Assembly: GCF_022095675.1 (NCBI RefSeq)
Contig: NZ_JAHYSG010000052.1
Span: 1-64,000 of the forward strand
Reading direction: 5' to 3'
Length of the DNA: 64,000 bases
DNA from: Dactylosporangium sp. AC04546
GTDB taxonomy: Bacteria > Actinomycetota > Actinomycetes > Mycobacteriales > Micromonosporaceae
The notes beneath the pieces are model-generated. The model was not told the origin of the DNA. It searched no databases and worked only from the letters and a program-made list of their open reading frames with translations. A program made the position numbers and the translations under genes. Below, piece after piece: positions 1 to 8,808 of the stretch; the stretch's first letter is position 1, and each line of letters starts with the position of its first letter.

Positions 1-142
1 CCGACCACCCGGGCCGCGTCACCTGAGGTGCTCGCCGGCCCTTGAGGTCACCCTGGCGGGGGGATGGCCGGTAGCTCCCGGGAGTACCACGCTGAATCCA
101 CGGGCTAGCCCAGACCGAGTTCTTGAGGACCGGAGGTAGGCG

Positions 143-571
143 ATGGACATATCGTTCGGCGAGATCCTGCTGTCGACCGTGTGGTTCATGCTGGTGTTCG
201 CCTGGATCTGGCTGATGGTGAGCATCCTGACGGATCTGTTCCGGGATCCGTCGATGTCAGGATGGGGCAAGGCGGCGTGGACATTGTTCCTCATCGTGTT
301 GCCGTGGATCGGCGCGCTGACGTACCTGGTCGCGCGTGGCCGGTCCATGAACGAGCGGGCCGCGGAACGGGCCCGGCAGCAGGAGGCGCGGATGCGTCAG
401 TACGTGCGCGAGGTCGCCAGCGAACCCGCCACGACGGCGTCCGCCAGCACGAGCGACGACCTCGTCAAGCTCGCCGACCTCCGGCAGCGCGGGGTGCTGA
501 CCCAGTCCGAGTTCGAGCGGGCCAAGGCGGTACTGCTCGGCTCGAACGGGAATGTGCCGCAGCGGGCCTGA
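143..571 (+). CDS. Membrane protein with phospholipase D-nuclease N-terminal-like segment and SHOCT domain
   Basis: A 142-residue protein. Two hydrophobic helices (about residues 8-30 and 44-65) are followed by a charged, probably helical linker. The C-terminal module (about 107-135, with RQRGVLTQSEFERAKAVLL) is a SHOCT domain, a short helical module often found at the ends of bacterial membrane proteins. The helix pair resembles the PLDc_N type. A GGAGGT Shine-Dalgarno sequence lies just upstream of the ATG. The 142 bases before it hold no recognisable gene. The substrate or partner is unknown; SHOCT is thought to mediate oligomerisation. It precedes another membrane protein gene on the same strand. 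Confidence 0.8.
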   Translation: MDISFGEILLSTVWFMLVFAWIWLMVSILTDLFRDPSMSGWGKAAWTLFLIVLPWIGALTYLVARGRSMNERAAERARQQEARMRQYVREVASEPATTASASTSDDLVKLADLRQRGVLTQSEFERAKAVLLGSNGNVPQRA

Positions 572-632
572 CCATGCACGCGGGGCGCGGGGACCCCTCC
601 GCGCCCCCCTTTCTCCTGGGAGGTCGTCGCAG

Positions 633-1220
633 ATGACCACAGTTCCGGGCAGGGCCGCCGTCGCGCACGGGCGGGTGACCCTCCCGTTCTGGCAGCTGCT
701 GGCTGCCGGCGTCCTGACCCTCGTGTTCGGACTTGCCGTCCTCGCCTGGCCCCAGGCGACCCTGCGCCTGCTCGGCGTCCTCGCCGGGCTCTGGCTGCTC
801 GCCATCGGCCTGACCCGCGTGATCGGCATCTTCCGCCGCTCCCCCGACGCCGCCCACCGCGTCACGACCCGCCAGGTCGTCGACGGCGCCTTCGGGGTGC
901 TGCTCGTCGTGATCGGCCTGGCCTGCCTGCGCGAGGTGGCCGCGGGCGTGACCGCGGTGGCCGTGCTGCTCGGCCTCGCCTGGCTGCTGAGCGGCTTCGC
1001 CGAGCTGCTGCTGGGCATGTTCGCCGAGGGCCGCACCCGCACGTGGCTCCTGGTGATCGGCGCGCTGTCGGTCGCGCTGGGCCTGCTGTTCCTGGCCTGG
1101 CCGGGGCTGACGCTGCACGCCCTGGTCCTGCTGACGGGCATCACGGCCCTGGTGATCGGCATCGCCGAGATCGTGGTGGCCTTCGAGTCCCGCCACCACG
1201 CCGCGGTGACGTCGGCATAG
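633..1220 (+). CDS. HdeD-family (DUF308) integral membrane protein
   Basis: A 195-residue protein made almost entirely of about six transmembrane helices in repeated pairs, with the LxxGxxLLAWPxATL type pattern of the HdeD/DUF308 family. In enterobacteria HdeD is linked to acid resistance; the role in actinomycetes is not established. The frame is open further upstream, but the ATG at 633 is chosen because a GGGAGG sequence sits about ten bases before it. It lies 61 bases after the SHOCT protein gene and may be co-transcribed with it. A GC palindrome follows the stop. Confidence 0.85.
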   Translation: MTTVPGRAAVAHGRVTLPFWQLLAAGVLTLVFGLAVLAWPQATLRLLGVLAGLWLLAIGLTRVIGIFRRSPDAAHRVTTRQVVDGAFGVLLVVIGLACLREVAAGVTAVAVLLGLAWLLSGFAELLLGMFAEGRTRTWLLVIGALSVALGLLFLAWPGLTLHALVLLTGITALVIGIAEIVVAFESRHHAAVTSA

Positions 1221-1227
1221 GAGCGAT

Positions 1228-1243
1228 GCCGCCCCGGGGCGGC
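1228..1243. terminator. GC palindrome between convergent genes
   Basis: A perfect 16-base palindrome (GCCGCCCC/GGGGCGGC) lies 8 bases after the HdeD-like gene, in the 64-base gap facing the convergent WrbA-like gene. It is placed as a bidirectional terminator would be. There is no T-tract and no loop, so the assignment is tentative. Confidence 0.4.
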
Positions 1244-1284
1244 GGCCCCAGCGCCGGGCCGGACCTGCCGCTCCCGGGGCCGGG

Positions 1285-1890
1285 TCAGGCGTTGAGCTTG
1301 GCCGCGATGCGGACCACGCGCTCGGCCAGGTGGTCCAGGGCCGCCAGCTGCGGGTCGCCCAGCGGGGTGTTGTTGGCGCCGCCCGTCACGTGGGAGACGC
1401 CGTAGGGATTGCCGTCCGCGTACTTCAGCGGGTCCGTGTAGCCCGGGGCCGCCAGTATGCCGCCGAAGTGGTGGATCGTGTTGTACAGGGCCAGCAGCGT
1501 CGACTCCTGGCCGCCGTGGGCGGTCATCGACGCGGTGAAGCCGGCGTAGACCTTGTCGGCCAGCAGGCCCTGCTGCCACTGCGGGCCCAGCCGGTCCAGG
1601 AACTGCTTGAGCTGGCTCGACACGTTGCCGTATCGGGTCGGTGAGCCGAACAGGACCGCGTCGGCCCACACCACGTCGCCGGCCCTCGCCCGCGGATCGT
1701 CCTTCGTGCGCTCGACATGCGCGGCCCAGGCCGGGTTCGAGGCGATGGCCTCCGGCGGCGCCAGCTCGTCGACCTGGCGGGTCCGTACGTCGGCGCCGGC
1801 CTTCTCGCCGGCCGCGGTGAGCCGCTGGGCCATCGCGTGCACCGTGCCGGTCGCGGAGTAGTAGATGACGGCGAGCTTGGGCTGGGCCAT
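1285..1890 (-). CDS. wrbA: NAD(P)H:quinone oxidoreductase, WrbA type
   Basis: A 201-residue flavodoxin-like protein. The N-terminal KLAVIYYSATGTVHAMAQ is the FMN phosphate-binding loop; the AVLFGSPTRYGNVSSQLKQF segment and the C-terminal HVTGGANNTP region are typical of WrbA. The family reduces quinones by two electrons with NAD(P)H and FMN and protects against redox cycling, as a cytoplasmic tetramer. The frame extends upstream to 1935, but the ATG at 1890 fits the family N-terminus and has AAGGGAG before it. It converges with the HdeD-like gene. Confidence 0.92.
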   Translation of the reverse strand: MAQPKLAVIYYSATGTVHAMAQRLTAAGEKAGADVRTRQVDELAPPEAIASNPAWAAHVERTKDDPRARAGDVVWADAVLFGSPTRYGNVSSQLKQFLDRLGPQWQQGLLADKVYAGFTASMTAHGGQESTLLALYNTIHHFGGILAAPGYTDPLKYADGNPYGVSHVTGGANNTPLGDPQLAALDHLAERVVRIAAKLNA

Positions 1891-1987
1891 GCGGAACTCC
1901 CTTCGACCCAGGCCGCCTACCCGCGCGCGCACCAAGAAAACAGCGACTTGTCAGATCGACAGTTCCGGACGCCACCCGCCAGCCCGG

Positions 1988-3406
1988 TCAGCCGGCGGTC
2001 TCACGCAGCCGCAGGGCCAGCCACAGCTCGGCGCGGACGTCCGCCGAGTCCAGGTCCCGCCCGGTGAGCTCGGCGACCCGGCGGATCCGGTTGCGCACCG
2101 TGTGCCGGTGCACGCCGAGCTCGGCCGCCGCCGGGTCCCACTGCCCGTGGTGGCGCAGCCACACGGCGAGGGTCCCGGCAAGCTCACCCAGCGGCGCCAG
2201 CACCGCGTCGGCGTACGCGCGCCCGGCGCCGCCGGGCAGCAGCCCGAGCAGCCCGCCGCCGGCCAGGTCGGCGAACCGCACGAGCGGCGTGCCGGCCCGC
2301 CGCGCGGCGCCGGCGGCGGCCAGCGCCTGCCGGTGCCCGTCGGCGAGGCGCTCCAGCGGCACCGGCTCGGACACCCCGGCAAAGAGTCCCGCCACCGGCT
2401 CGCGGGGGACGGCACCGAGCACGACGATGTGGTCGTCGTGCTCGGCGAAGAAGCCGTCGAGCAGCTCCAGCTGCGCCTCCAGCGCGGCGGCCGGCCCGGT
2501 CAGGACCGCGACCGGCCCGGGGGCGGGCGGCACCTCCCACACGGCGACCGCCACATCGGTGGCCAGCTCCGTGCTCCCGTCGAGCAGCAGCCGCAGCAGC
2601 CCGGTCCGCAGCCGCCGGTGCGCCCGGTCGAGCGCGGTGGACCGGGCCACGGCCAGGGTGAGCACCGACGCGGCGGCCCCGATGATCTGCTGCGCGGTGC
2701 GGTCGAACGGTGCGGACCGCCCCGCGACGAGCAGGCGCCGGCCGAGCATCTGTGCCACGACGTGCTCCCCGTCCGCCTCGAGGACCGCGCTGGCGAGCCG
2801 CCGGGTGCGCGGGAGCCGGTCCACCTCCGCCGCGAGCCGGGCCGCGGTCCGCCCGGCTGACGCGGGCGCGGCGTGCAGGACCGTGCCCGAGCGGTCCAGC
2901 AGGGCCGCCCAGCCGCCGAGCAGGTGGGCCAGGCGGCGGACCACCCCAGCCGGGCCCTGGGCGCCGAGCGCGACGCGGGTCAGCGCCTGCTGCGCCGCGC
3001 TCGTCGCGACGACCTCCGCGTAGGCGTCGGCCGCCTGCGCGGCCAGGACCGCCTTGGTGATCGCGATGAACGGGACCTCGCGCGGCACCTCCAGCACGGG
3101 CAGGCCCGTCGCCGACGCCGCCGCGAGCAGGCCGGGCGGCGGGGTCGCGTGGCTGAGTCCGATGCCGAAGCCGAGGCCGGCCACGCCCCGGCCGGCGAGC
3201 CGGGCCACGAACGCGTCGAGGTCCGACGCCGGTGACAGGCCGAGGCCGGTGGTCAGCAGCAGCTCCCCGCCGTCGAGGAACGGCGTCGGGTCGGCCAGCT
3301 CGCTCACGTGCACCCAGCTCACCGGCCGCTCCAGCGCCGCCGCACCCGCCACGACGCGCAGGCGCAGCCGCGCGTCGGCAACCAGCTGGGCCAGAGTGAG
3401 CGGCAC
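1988..3406 (-). CDS. PucR-family transcriptional regulator
   Basis: A 472-residue regulator. Residues 1-120 match the PucR N-terminal sensor region (LTLAQLVADARLRLRVVAG, then a WVHVSELADPTPFL segment). The C-terminal 60 residues hold the PucR-type helix-turn-helix (WDPAAAELGVHRHTVRNRI). Such proteins control purine, amine or aldehyde catabolism genes, often their neighbours. The GTG at 3406 is chosen because AGGAGG lies seven bases upstream and translation begins directly at the sensor domain. It is transcribed away from an aldehyde dehydrogenase gene 84 bases off, its probable target. Confidence 0.88.
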   Translation of the reverse strand: MPLTLAQLVADARLRLRVVAGAAALERPVSWVHVSELADPTPFLDGGELLLTTGLGLSPASDLDAFVARLAGRGVAGLGFGIGLSHATPPPGLLAAASATGLPVLEVPREVPFIAITKAVLAAQAADAYAEVVATSAAQQALTRVALGAQGPAGVVRRLAHLLGGWAALLDRSGTVLHAAPASAGRTAARLAAEVDRLPRTRRLASAVLEADGEHVVAQMLGRRLLVAGRSAPFDRTAQQIIGAAASVLTLAVARSTALDRAHRRLRTGLLRLLLDGSTELATDVAVAVWEVPPAPGPVAVLTGPAAALEAQLELLDGFFAEHDDHIVVLGAVPREPVAGLFAGVSEPVPLERLADGHRQALAAAGAARRAGTPLVRFADLAGGGLLGLLPGGAGRAYADAVLAPLGELAGTLAVWLRHHGQWDPAAAELGVHRHTVRNRIRRVAELTGRDLDSADVRAELWLALRLRETAG

Positions 3407-3490
3407 GCGGAGCCTCCTGGACAGTTCGGCGAAGTCCCAACGCCAGGTTATCCAGATCGGCCATGCCGCGAGGCGACCGGGCCACCGATC

Positions 3491-4942
3491 ATGACTGCCG
3501 TGAGCACAACGATCAGCCAACGGCCGGCCGCGCCGTACTGGGTCGCCGGGCGGCCCTGCCACAGCCCGGAGACGGTCGAGGTGCGCAGCCCCTACGACAA
3601 CACGCTCGCCGGGACGACGAGCAACGCGACGGCGGCGGACATCGAGGCGGCCGTCGCCGCGGCGGCGCAGGTGCCGGCATCCCTGCCGGCGCACGCCCGG
3701 GCCGCGGCCCTCGACCACGTGTCACGCCGGCTGGCCGAGCGCGCGGCCGAGGTCGGCGCGCTCATCACCGCCGAGTCCGGCAAGCCGGTGAAGTGGGCGG
3801 CGGCCGAGGTGACCCGCGCGGTGTCGACGTTCCGCTGGGCCGCCGAGGAGGCCCGCCGCGACTCCGGCCACCTGCAACGGCTCGACACCGACCCGGCCGC
3901 GACCGGCCGCCTGGCGCTGGTCCGCCGGGCGCCGCGCGGCCCGGTGCTCGGCATCACCCCGTTCAACTTCCCGCTGAACCTGGTCGCCCACAAGGTCGCG
4001 CCGGCCATCGCGGCCGGCTGCCCGATCATCGTCAAGCCCGCGCCCGCCACGCCCCTCACCGCCCTGCTGCTCGGCGAGCTGCTCGCCGAGACCGACCTGC
4101 CGGCGGGCGCCTGGTCGGTGCTGCCGATGCCGAACGCCGCCGTCGCCGACCTGGTCAGCGACCCGCGGCTGCCGGTGGTGTCGTTCACCGGCTCGGTGCC
4201 GGTCGGCTGGTCGATCCGCGACCGGGTGCCCCGCAAGCACGTGACGCTCGAGCTCGGCGGCAACGCGGCCGCGATCGTCTGTCCTGACTGGACAGACCCG
4301 GCGGACCTGGCGCACGCCGCCCGGCGGATCGCCACGTTCGCGATGTACCAGGGTGGCCAGTCGTGCATCTCGGTGCAGCGCGTCTACGCCCACCGGGACG
4401 TCTACGCGGAGCTCACCGAGCGGATCGTGGCCGAGGTGCGGGCCCTGCGCACCGGCGACCCCGCCGACCCGGCCACCGACGTCGGCCCGCTCATCAACGA
4501 GGCCGCCGCGATCCGGGTCCACTCGTGGGTCACGGCGGCCGGCGCCACCATCCTCACGGGCGGCGGGCGCAACGGGACCACGGTGGATCCGACGGTACTG
4601 GCGGGAGCGCCCGACGACAGCCAGGTCAACGCCGACGAGGTGTTCGGCCCGGTGCTGACCCTGGCCCCGGTCGACGACGTCGACGAGGCGTTCGCGCGGG
4701 TCAACGCGTCGCGGTTCGGCCTGCAGGCGGGCGTCTTCACCCACGACCTGCGCACGGCGTTCCGCGCGTCGGCCGAGCTCGCCGTCGGCGGCGTGATCGT
4801 CGGGGACGTGCCGAGCTACCGGGCCGACCAGATGCCGTACGGCGGGGTCAAGGACTCCGGGACGGGCCGCGAGGGGGTCCGCTCCGCGATGGACGACCTC
4901 ACCGAGGAGCGGACGCTGGTCCTCACCGGCATCCAGCTCTGA
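3491..4942 (+). CDS. NAD(P)-dependent aldehyde dehydrogenase
   Basis: A 483-residue aldehyde dehydrogenase. The catalytic cysteine is in MYQGGQSCISVQR, the general-base glutamate in HVTLELGGNAAA, and the cofactor loop in VVSFTGSVPVGWSI. It oxidises an aldehyde to the acid with NAD(P)+ in the cytoplasm; the substrate cannot be read from sequence. The ATG at 3491 is the family-like start; the open frame before it runs antisense into the pucR-type gene. Regulation by the divergent PucR protein is likely, as in many amine-catabolism loci. Confidence 0.9.
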   Translation: MTAVSTTISQRPAAPYWVAGRPCHSPETVEVRSPYDNTLAGTTSNATAADIEAAVAAAAQVPASLPAHARAAALDHVSRRLAERAAEVGALITAESGKPVKWAAAEVTRAVSTFRWAAEEARRDSGHLQRLDTDPAATGRLALVRRAPRGPVLGITPFNFPLNLVAHKVAPAIAAGCPIIVKPAPATPLTALLLGELLAETDLPAGAWSVLPMPNAAVADLVSDPRLPVVSFTGSVPVGWSIRDRVPRKHVTLELGGNAAAIVCPDWTDPADLAHAARRIATFAMYQGGQSCISVQRVYAHRDVYAELTERIVAEVRALRTGDPADPATDVGPLINEAAAIRVHSWVTAAGATILTGGGRNGTTVDPTVLAGAPDDSQVNADEVFGPVLTLAPVDDVDEAFARVNASRFGLQAGVFTHDLRTAFRASAELAVGGVIVGDVPSYRADQMPYGGVKDSGTGREGVRSAMDDLTEERTLVLTGIQL

Positions 4943-4979
4943 CCTCGGGCGAGGACGCCCCCGCCCGGCTCGCCGCCGG

Positions 4980-5573
4980 TCACGCGCCGCCGTCCCGACG
5001 GCCGAGCAGGGCGCGGGAGCACTCCGCCTCGAAGCGGGCGGCGGCGCGGGCGACGGCCGGCAGGGTGAGCGCGAAGAACGCGGCCAGGACCAGGTAGAAG
5101 ACCACCGCGGTCAGGTACGCGTCGCCGAGGCCGATGAGCTCGGGCAGCTCGTGGTCGTCCGGGCCGTCGGGCAGCGACCAGCCCCACAGCGACCAGGTCA
5201 GGCTGCCGAGCGCGGCGGCCCACCAGCCGGCCACCACGGAGAACGAGACGGTGTTGGGGATCCAGCGCAGCAGGGCGTGGGCCAGGTCCCGCCACGACCG
5301 CGGGTCGGTGAGCATCCGGCGGGCGCCGGTGCCGTAGGCGGGCTGGGGCACCGGCGTGCCGAGGACGGCCGAGATCCGGTCCCGTTCGGCGACCGCGAAG
5401 GTCCGGGCCAGGCCCAGGGCGGCGAGCACGAGCGGCACGCCGACCCAGAGCACGGCCAGTCCGACGCCGAGGGAGACGGTGGTGACGCAGAGCACCAGCG
5501 AGGCCAGGGCCACCGGGAAGCCGGTGAGGACGTAGCGGGTGTCGGCGGCGAGGCGTGGCAAGGTGGTCGTCAT
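4980..5573 (-). CDS. Membrane 'sensor'-domain protein without a kinase
   Basis: A 197-residue protein with four or five transmembrane segments: a pair near residues 17-57, one near 105-130 and one near 155-180. The layout and the N-terminal motif TRYVLTGFPVALASLVL resemble the putative sensor domain that precedes histidine kinases in actinomycetes. Here it stands alone, with no kinase gene beside it. The ATG at 5573 lacks a convincing Shine-Dalgarno sequence, so the start is less certain. It converges with the aldehyde dehydrogenase gene. Confidence 0.75.
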   Translation of the reverse strand: MTTTLPRLAADTRYVLTGFPVALASLVLCVTTVSLGVGLAVLWVGVPLVLAALGLARTFAVAERDRISAVLGTPVPQPAYGTGARRMLTDPRSWRDLAHALLRWIPNTVSFSVVAGWWAAALGSLTWSLWGWSLPDGPDDHELPELIGLGDAYLTAVVFYLVLAAFFALTLPAVARAAARFEAECSRALLGRRDGGA

Positions 5574-5653
5574 GGGTACGACGCTATGGATCGAGATCTT
5601 CGAAACCGATCCGGCGAGCCGCCCAAGCCGCGGTAGGGACAACCCCACCTGAC

Positions 5654-6334
5654 TCAGTCCAGGCCGCGCTTCCCGGGCGCCCAGAACGGCTTGACGACGA
5701 CCGACGTGCGGGGCCAGCCGCGCTCCGAGACGAAGTGGCGGCGGATCGCCTGGCAGGTGCGGGCCTCGCCGGCGACGTAGGCGGCGCCCGGCTGCGCCGG
5801 CAGGTCCAGTTCGCGCAGCGCGGCGATGATGCCGTCGGTACCGGTGCGGCCGATCCACCGCAGGTCCTCCGCGCGGGGCAGCGGCATCCGGTCGGCCGGG
5901 TCGGCGACCTCGACGACCCCGTGCACCGGCGTCGTCGCGGGCAGCGCCCGCAGCATCGCGCCGAAGGCCGGGCAGGCCGTCTCGTCGCCGGCGAACACGT
6001 GGTACGACACCTGCTCCCGCAGCACCATGCGGCCCTGGGGCCGGGTGAACGTCACCGGCTGGCCGACGCCGACGTCCCGGGACCAGCGGGCGCCCGGGCC
6101 GCCGGCCGGCTGGTCGAACACGCACAGGTCGAGGTGCTCGCCGTCGGCGTAGTCCCACACGGAGTAGGTGCGCAGGGTCATGCCCTCGACCCGGACCCGG
6201 ACGTGCTGCCCCGGCGCCCAGTCGAGCCCGCGCAGCGCGTCGCCGGTGCAACGGATCCGGCGCATGCGCGGCGTGACCGGCTCGGTGCCGGCGACCGTCG
6301 TGCGCACCAGGAAGTAGTCCATGAGGTTGCTCAT
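5654..6334 (-). CDS. Siderophore-interacting FAD-binding reductase
   Basis: A 226-residue protein of the SIP family, which uses FAD and NAD(P)H to release iron from ferric siderophores in the cytoplasm. The FAD-binding motif is MTLRTYSVWDY (about residues 52-62). An FDQPAGGPGARW segment follows, and the C-terminal YVAGEARTCQAIRRH is the NAD(P)H-binding part with the conserved GE. The length is normal for the short SIP class. It is divergent from a MerR regulator across a palindrome, which suggests control by that regulator rather than by a classical iron box; none was seen. Confidence 0.9.
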   Translation of the reverse strand: MSNLMDYFLVRTTVAGTEPVTPRMRRIRCTGDALRGLDWAPGQHVRVRVEGMTLRTYSVWDYADGEHLDLCVFDQPAGGPGARWSRDVGVGQPVTFTRPQGRMVLREQVSYHVFAGDETACPAFGAMLRALPATTPVHGVVEVADPADRMPLPRAEDLRWIGRTGTDGIIAALRELDLPAQPGAAYVAGEARTCQAIRRHFVSERGWPRTSVVVKPFWAPGKRGLD

Positions 6335-6350
6335 GCGGCACAGCCTGCCG

Positions 6351-6368
6351 CTTCATGTACACATGAAG
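6351..6368. promoter_or_regulatory. Palindromic operator in the SIP/MerR divergent region
   Basis: CTTCATGT-AC-ACATGAAG is a perfect 8-base inverted repeat with a two-base centre. It fills most of the 28-base gap between the SIP gene and the MerR gene and contains the MerR ATG at 6363. MerR proteins bind such dyads, so autoregulation and control of the reductase are inferred. Confidence 0.6.
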
Positions 6369-6749
6369 TCAAGCATCGGCGCCCTGGCCCGGCGGTTCGG
6401 GCTGGCCACGCACGTCCTGCGGCACTGGGAGAGCATGGGCCTGCTGACCCCGGCCCGCGACGAGTCGGGCCGGCGCGTCTACGGCGAGGCCGACCTGGTG
6501 CGGGTCGCGCTGATCCTGATGGGCAAGGAGGCCGGCTTCGAGCTGCGGGAGATGCGCGCCCTGCTGCGCTCGGGCAACCCGATGCAGCACCCCGACCTGC
6601 TCCGCCGCCACGTGGCCGAGCTGGAGCAGCGCATCGCCGCCGCGACGGCCGCGAAGGAGCTCATCGAGGAGGCCCTGGCCTGCACCCTGCCGTTCGCCGA
6701 GTGCCCACACGCCCAGGCCCACATCAACGCCCGCATTCCCGCCGAATAA
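6363..6749 (+). CDS. MerR-family transcriptional regulator
   Basis: A 128-residue MerR protein. The N-terminal winged helix is clear (IGALARRFGLATHVLRHWESMGLL, then DESGRRVYGEADLVRV). A coiled-coil dimerisation helix follows (about 70-105), and the short C-terminus holds two cysteines (LACTLPFAECPHA) that could bind metal or sense redox. The ATG at 6363 is chosen because translation starts directly before the winged helix; the in-frame ATGs upstream lie inside the operator and the neighbouring reductase start. There is no Shine-Dalgarno sequence, so the mRNA may be leaderless. Confidence 0.85.
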   Translation: MKSSIGALARRFGLATHVLRHWESMGLLTPARDESGRRVYGEADLVRVALILMGKEAGFELREMRALLRSGNPMQHPDLLRRHVAELEQRIAAATAAKELIEEALACTLPFAECPHAQAHINARIPAE

Positions 6750-6824
6750 CCAGCCAGCCGGTCGCCGCGACCGCGCCCGCCGCGTCCGAGGTCGTCGCGG
6801 CGCCGGACTCGCTGTACCAGGTGC

Positions 6825-7907
6825 TCAACTCGCAGTGACGGCGGCGTAGCGCAGCAGAGCGGCCACGCCGCCCTCGGCCCGCACCTCGTCCGGCGCGGCG
6901 AGGACCAGGTCGGCGTCGGAGCAGACGACCGCGCGCACCAGCGCCGCGTCCGCGCGGGCCCGCTGCGGGTCGGCGACGCCCATCGCGTGCAGCTGCGCGG
7001 GGTCGAACGACAGCTGCGCCGGCTCGGGGCCGACCCACAGCTGCGCCGTGGAGGACGGGTCGTCGACGAGCAGCACCGTGGCCACCTGGCCGCGCTGCAG
7101 CGCCCGCACCACGGCCGGCAGGCCGCCCGCGTCGCTGCCGCGGTAGCGGTCGACGGCGGCCTGCGCGTCGGCCGCGGCCCGCTCGGCGATCGCTTGCACG
7201 GTGGCGTCGTCGAAGGTGGTGCCCGCGCCCGCGTCGGTCTGCACCACCCGCTCCTGCCAGAACTCCGGCAGCTGCGCGACCAGCAGCGGTCGCGCCTGCG
7301 GGTCGCCGGCCACGACGATCACCTCCGCACCGCAGGCCCGGGCGGCCTCCGTGACCGCCGCGGCCACGTCGGCGGCGTTGCGCTGCCAGGTCACCTTGGC
7401 GGCGCGCTGGTACCGCGGCTGCGCCCACCCGCCGGGCTTGGTCCGGTGCAGCGGGAACACCTCGTGCCCCTCGACCGACTCGCCGCGCACCAGCCGCTCG
7501 GCGTCGACCGCCTCGACCCGGCCGCCGGTGCGGTCGACCAGCACCCGGACGTACGGGATCGACTCCCCCAGCTGGGCGAGCAGCGGCATGACGTGCGGCA
7601 GCGGGCCGAACGCGGCGATCTCCCGGCGGGGCGGGGCCGGCAGCTCCCGCACCAGCGGCGCCTCGCCGCCGTTGGCGAAGCCGGCCAGCCCGTACGACCC
7701 GCCCTGCACGGCGTGGCCGAGCAGGGCGCGCTCCAGGGCGCCGGCGGTGGCCGCGTCGCAGCCGGCCGCCTCGAGCGCCGTCCGCGCGGCCCGGCAGCGC
7801 AGCTCGAGCGCGCCGGCGGCGTTCTCGGTGTTGCGGGACGCGTCGAGGTACACCGACGCCCAGGGACCGGAGCGCTCGTACAACGGACGCAGGAATGCCA
7901 CATGCAT
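6825..7907 (-). CDS. Rv2629/Vms1-like (baeRF) release-factor-fold protein
   Basis: A 360-residue protein resembling mycobacterial Rv2629 and the bacterial/archaeal eRF1-like group: N-terminal VYLDASRNTENAAGALELR, central AEVIVVAGDPQARPLLVAQLPE and a C-terminal region with ADLVLAAPDEVRAEGGVAALLRY. Relatives are thought to act on stalled or dormant ribosomes, as hibernation factors or peptidyl-tRNA hydrolase-like proteins. An AAAGGAG Shine-Dalgarno sequence precedes the ATG. It is probably monocistronic: the next gene upstream belongs to another operon, 82 bases away. The name rests on overall pattern, not a unique motif. Confidence 0.75.
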   Translation of the reverse strand: MHVAFLRPLYERSGPWASVYLDASRNTENAAGALELRCRAARTALEAAGCDAATAGALERALLGHAVQGGSYGLAGFANGGEAPLVRELPAPPRREIAAFGPLPHVMPLLAQLGESIPYVRVLVDRTGGRVEAVDAERLVRGESVEGHEVFPLHRTKPGGWAQPRYQRAAKVTWQRNAADVAAAVTEAARACGAEVIVVAGDPQARPLLVAQLPEFWQERVVQTDAGAGTTFDDATVQAIAERAAADAQAAVDRYRGSDAGGLPAVVRALQRGQVATVLLVDDPSSTAQLWVGPEPAQLSFDPAQLHAMGVADPQRARADAALVRAVVCSDADLVLAAPDEVRAEGGVAALLRYAAVTAS

Positions 7908-7989
7908 GCTGGGCTCCTTTCTCGGCTCACCCGGGCAACTACCCGATCACGGGCGGGAAACGCATCCGGCCGGGAAGTCGGCGCCGGTC

Positions 7990-8808
7990 TCAACCCTTGA
8001 TCGCGCCCGAGGTCATGCCGGCGACGATCTGGCGGTTGAAGAACAGGAACATCAGCAGCGGCGGGATCGTGATGAGCAGGACGTCCATGAACAGCAGGTG
8101 GTACTGGGTGCTGTACTGGCTGGAGAAGTTGTAGAGGGTGAGCTGGACGGTGGCGTTCGTGTCGCCGGGCAGGAAGTACAGCGGATACGTGAAGTCGTTG
8201 AACACCGCCACCGACTGCACGACGACGACGGTGATGGCGACCGGGCGCAGCAGCGGCAGCACGACCCGGAAGAACAGCCGCAGCGGGCCGGCGCCGTCGA
8301 TGACGGCGGCCTCGTCCAGCTCGCGCGGGACGCCGGCGATGAACGCCCGGAAGAGCAGGATCGCGAACGACAGCCCGAACGCGATCTCGATGAGGATCAG
8401 GCCGGGCATCGTCTTGAACAGGCCGAGCTTCTGCAGCACCCAGATGGTCGGCACGACCGCGGGCGGGATGATGAGCCCGGACAGCACCAGGAAGTTCACC
8501 AGCGGCGTCCAGCGCGAGGCCCGCCGCTGCAGCACGAAGGCGACCATCGCGGCGAGCACGACCATGCCGGTGACGCTGGCGACGGTGAGGATCGTGCTGT
8601 TGATGAAGGCGATGATGAGCATGTAGTCGCGGGCCTTGACCACGTCGACGAAGTTCTGGACGGGCTGGAACGACGTGGGCCAGTCGAACGACGGCAGCGC
8701 CGACTGCTGCCGGTCCTTCATGGCGTTGATCGCGATGAACAGGAACGGCACGACGAAGACCACGCCCGACACGAGGATCGCGGCGATCCCCATGAGGTGG
8801 CGCCTCAC
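7990..8808 (-). CDS. Sugar ABC transporter permease (second permease of rhamnoside locus)
   Basis: A 272-residue permease of the carbohydrate uptake type 1 family (MalG-like) with about six transmembrane helices. The EAA loop that contacts the ATPase is EAAVIDGAGPLRLFFRVVLP. The start is GTG at 8808, which overlaps the TGA of the upstream permease in a GTGA junction and has GGGAGG before it. This signals translational coupling. It is the last gene of the operon running from the rhamnosidase. No ATP-binding subunit is encoded nearby, so a shared MsiK-type ATPase is expected. Confidence 0.9.
   Translation of the reverse strand: MRRHLMGIAAILVSGVVFVVPFLFIAINAMKDRQQSALPSFDWPTSFQPVQNFVDVVKARDYMLIIAFINSTILTVASVTGMVVLAAMVAFVLQRRASRWTPLVNFLVLSGLIIPPAVVPTIWVLQKLGLFKTMPGLILIEIAFGLSFAILLFRAFIAGVPRELDEAAVIDGAGPLRLFFRVVLPLLRPVAITVVVVQSVAVFNDFTYPLYFLPGDTNATVQLTLYNFSSQYSTQYHLLFMDVLLITIPPLLMFLFFNRQIVAGMTSGAIKG

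Noticed and set aside
19..348. Minus-strand frame at the left edge
   Set aside because: It overlaps the well-supported SHOCT protein gene, has no Shine-Dalgarno sequence and no recognisable motif. Bases 1-142 show no gene.
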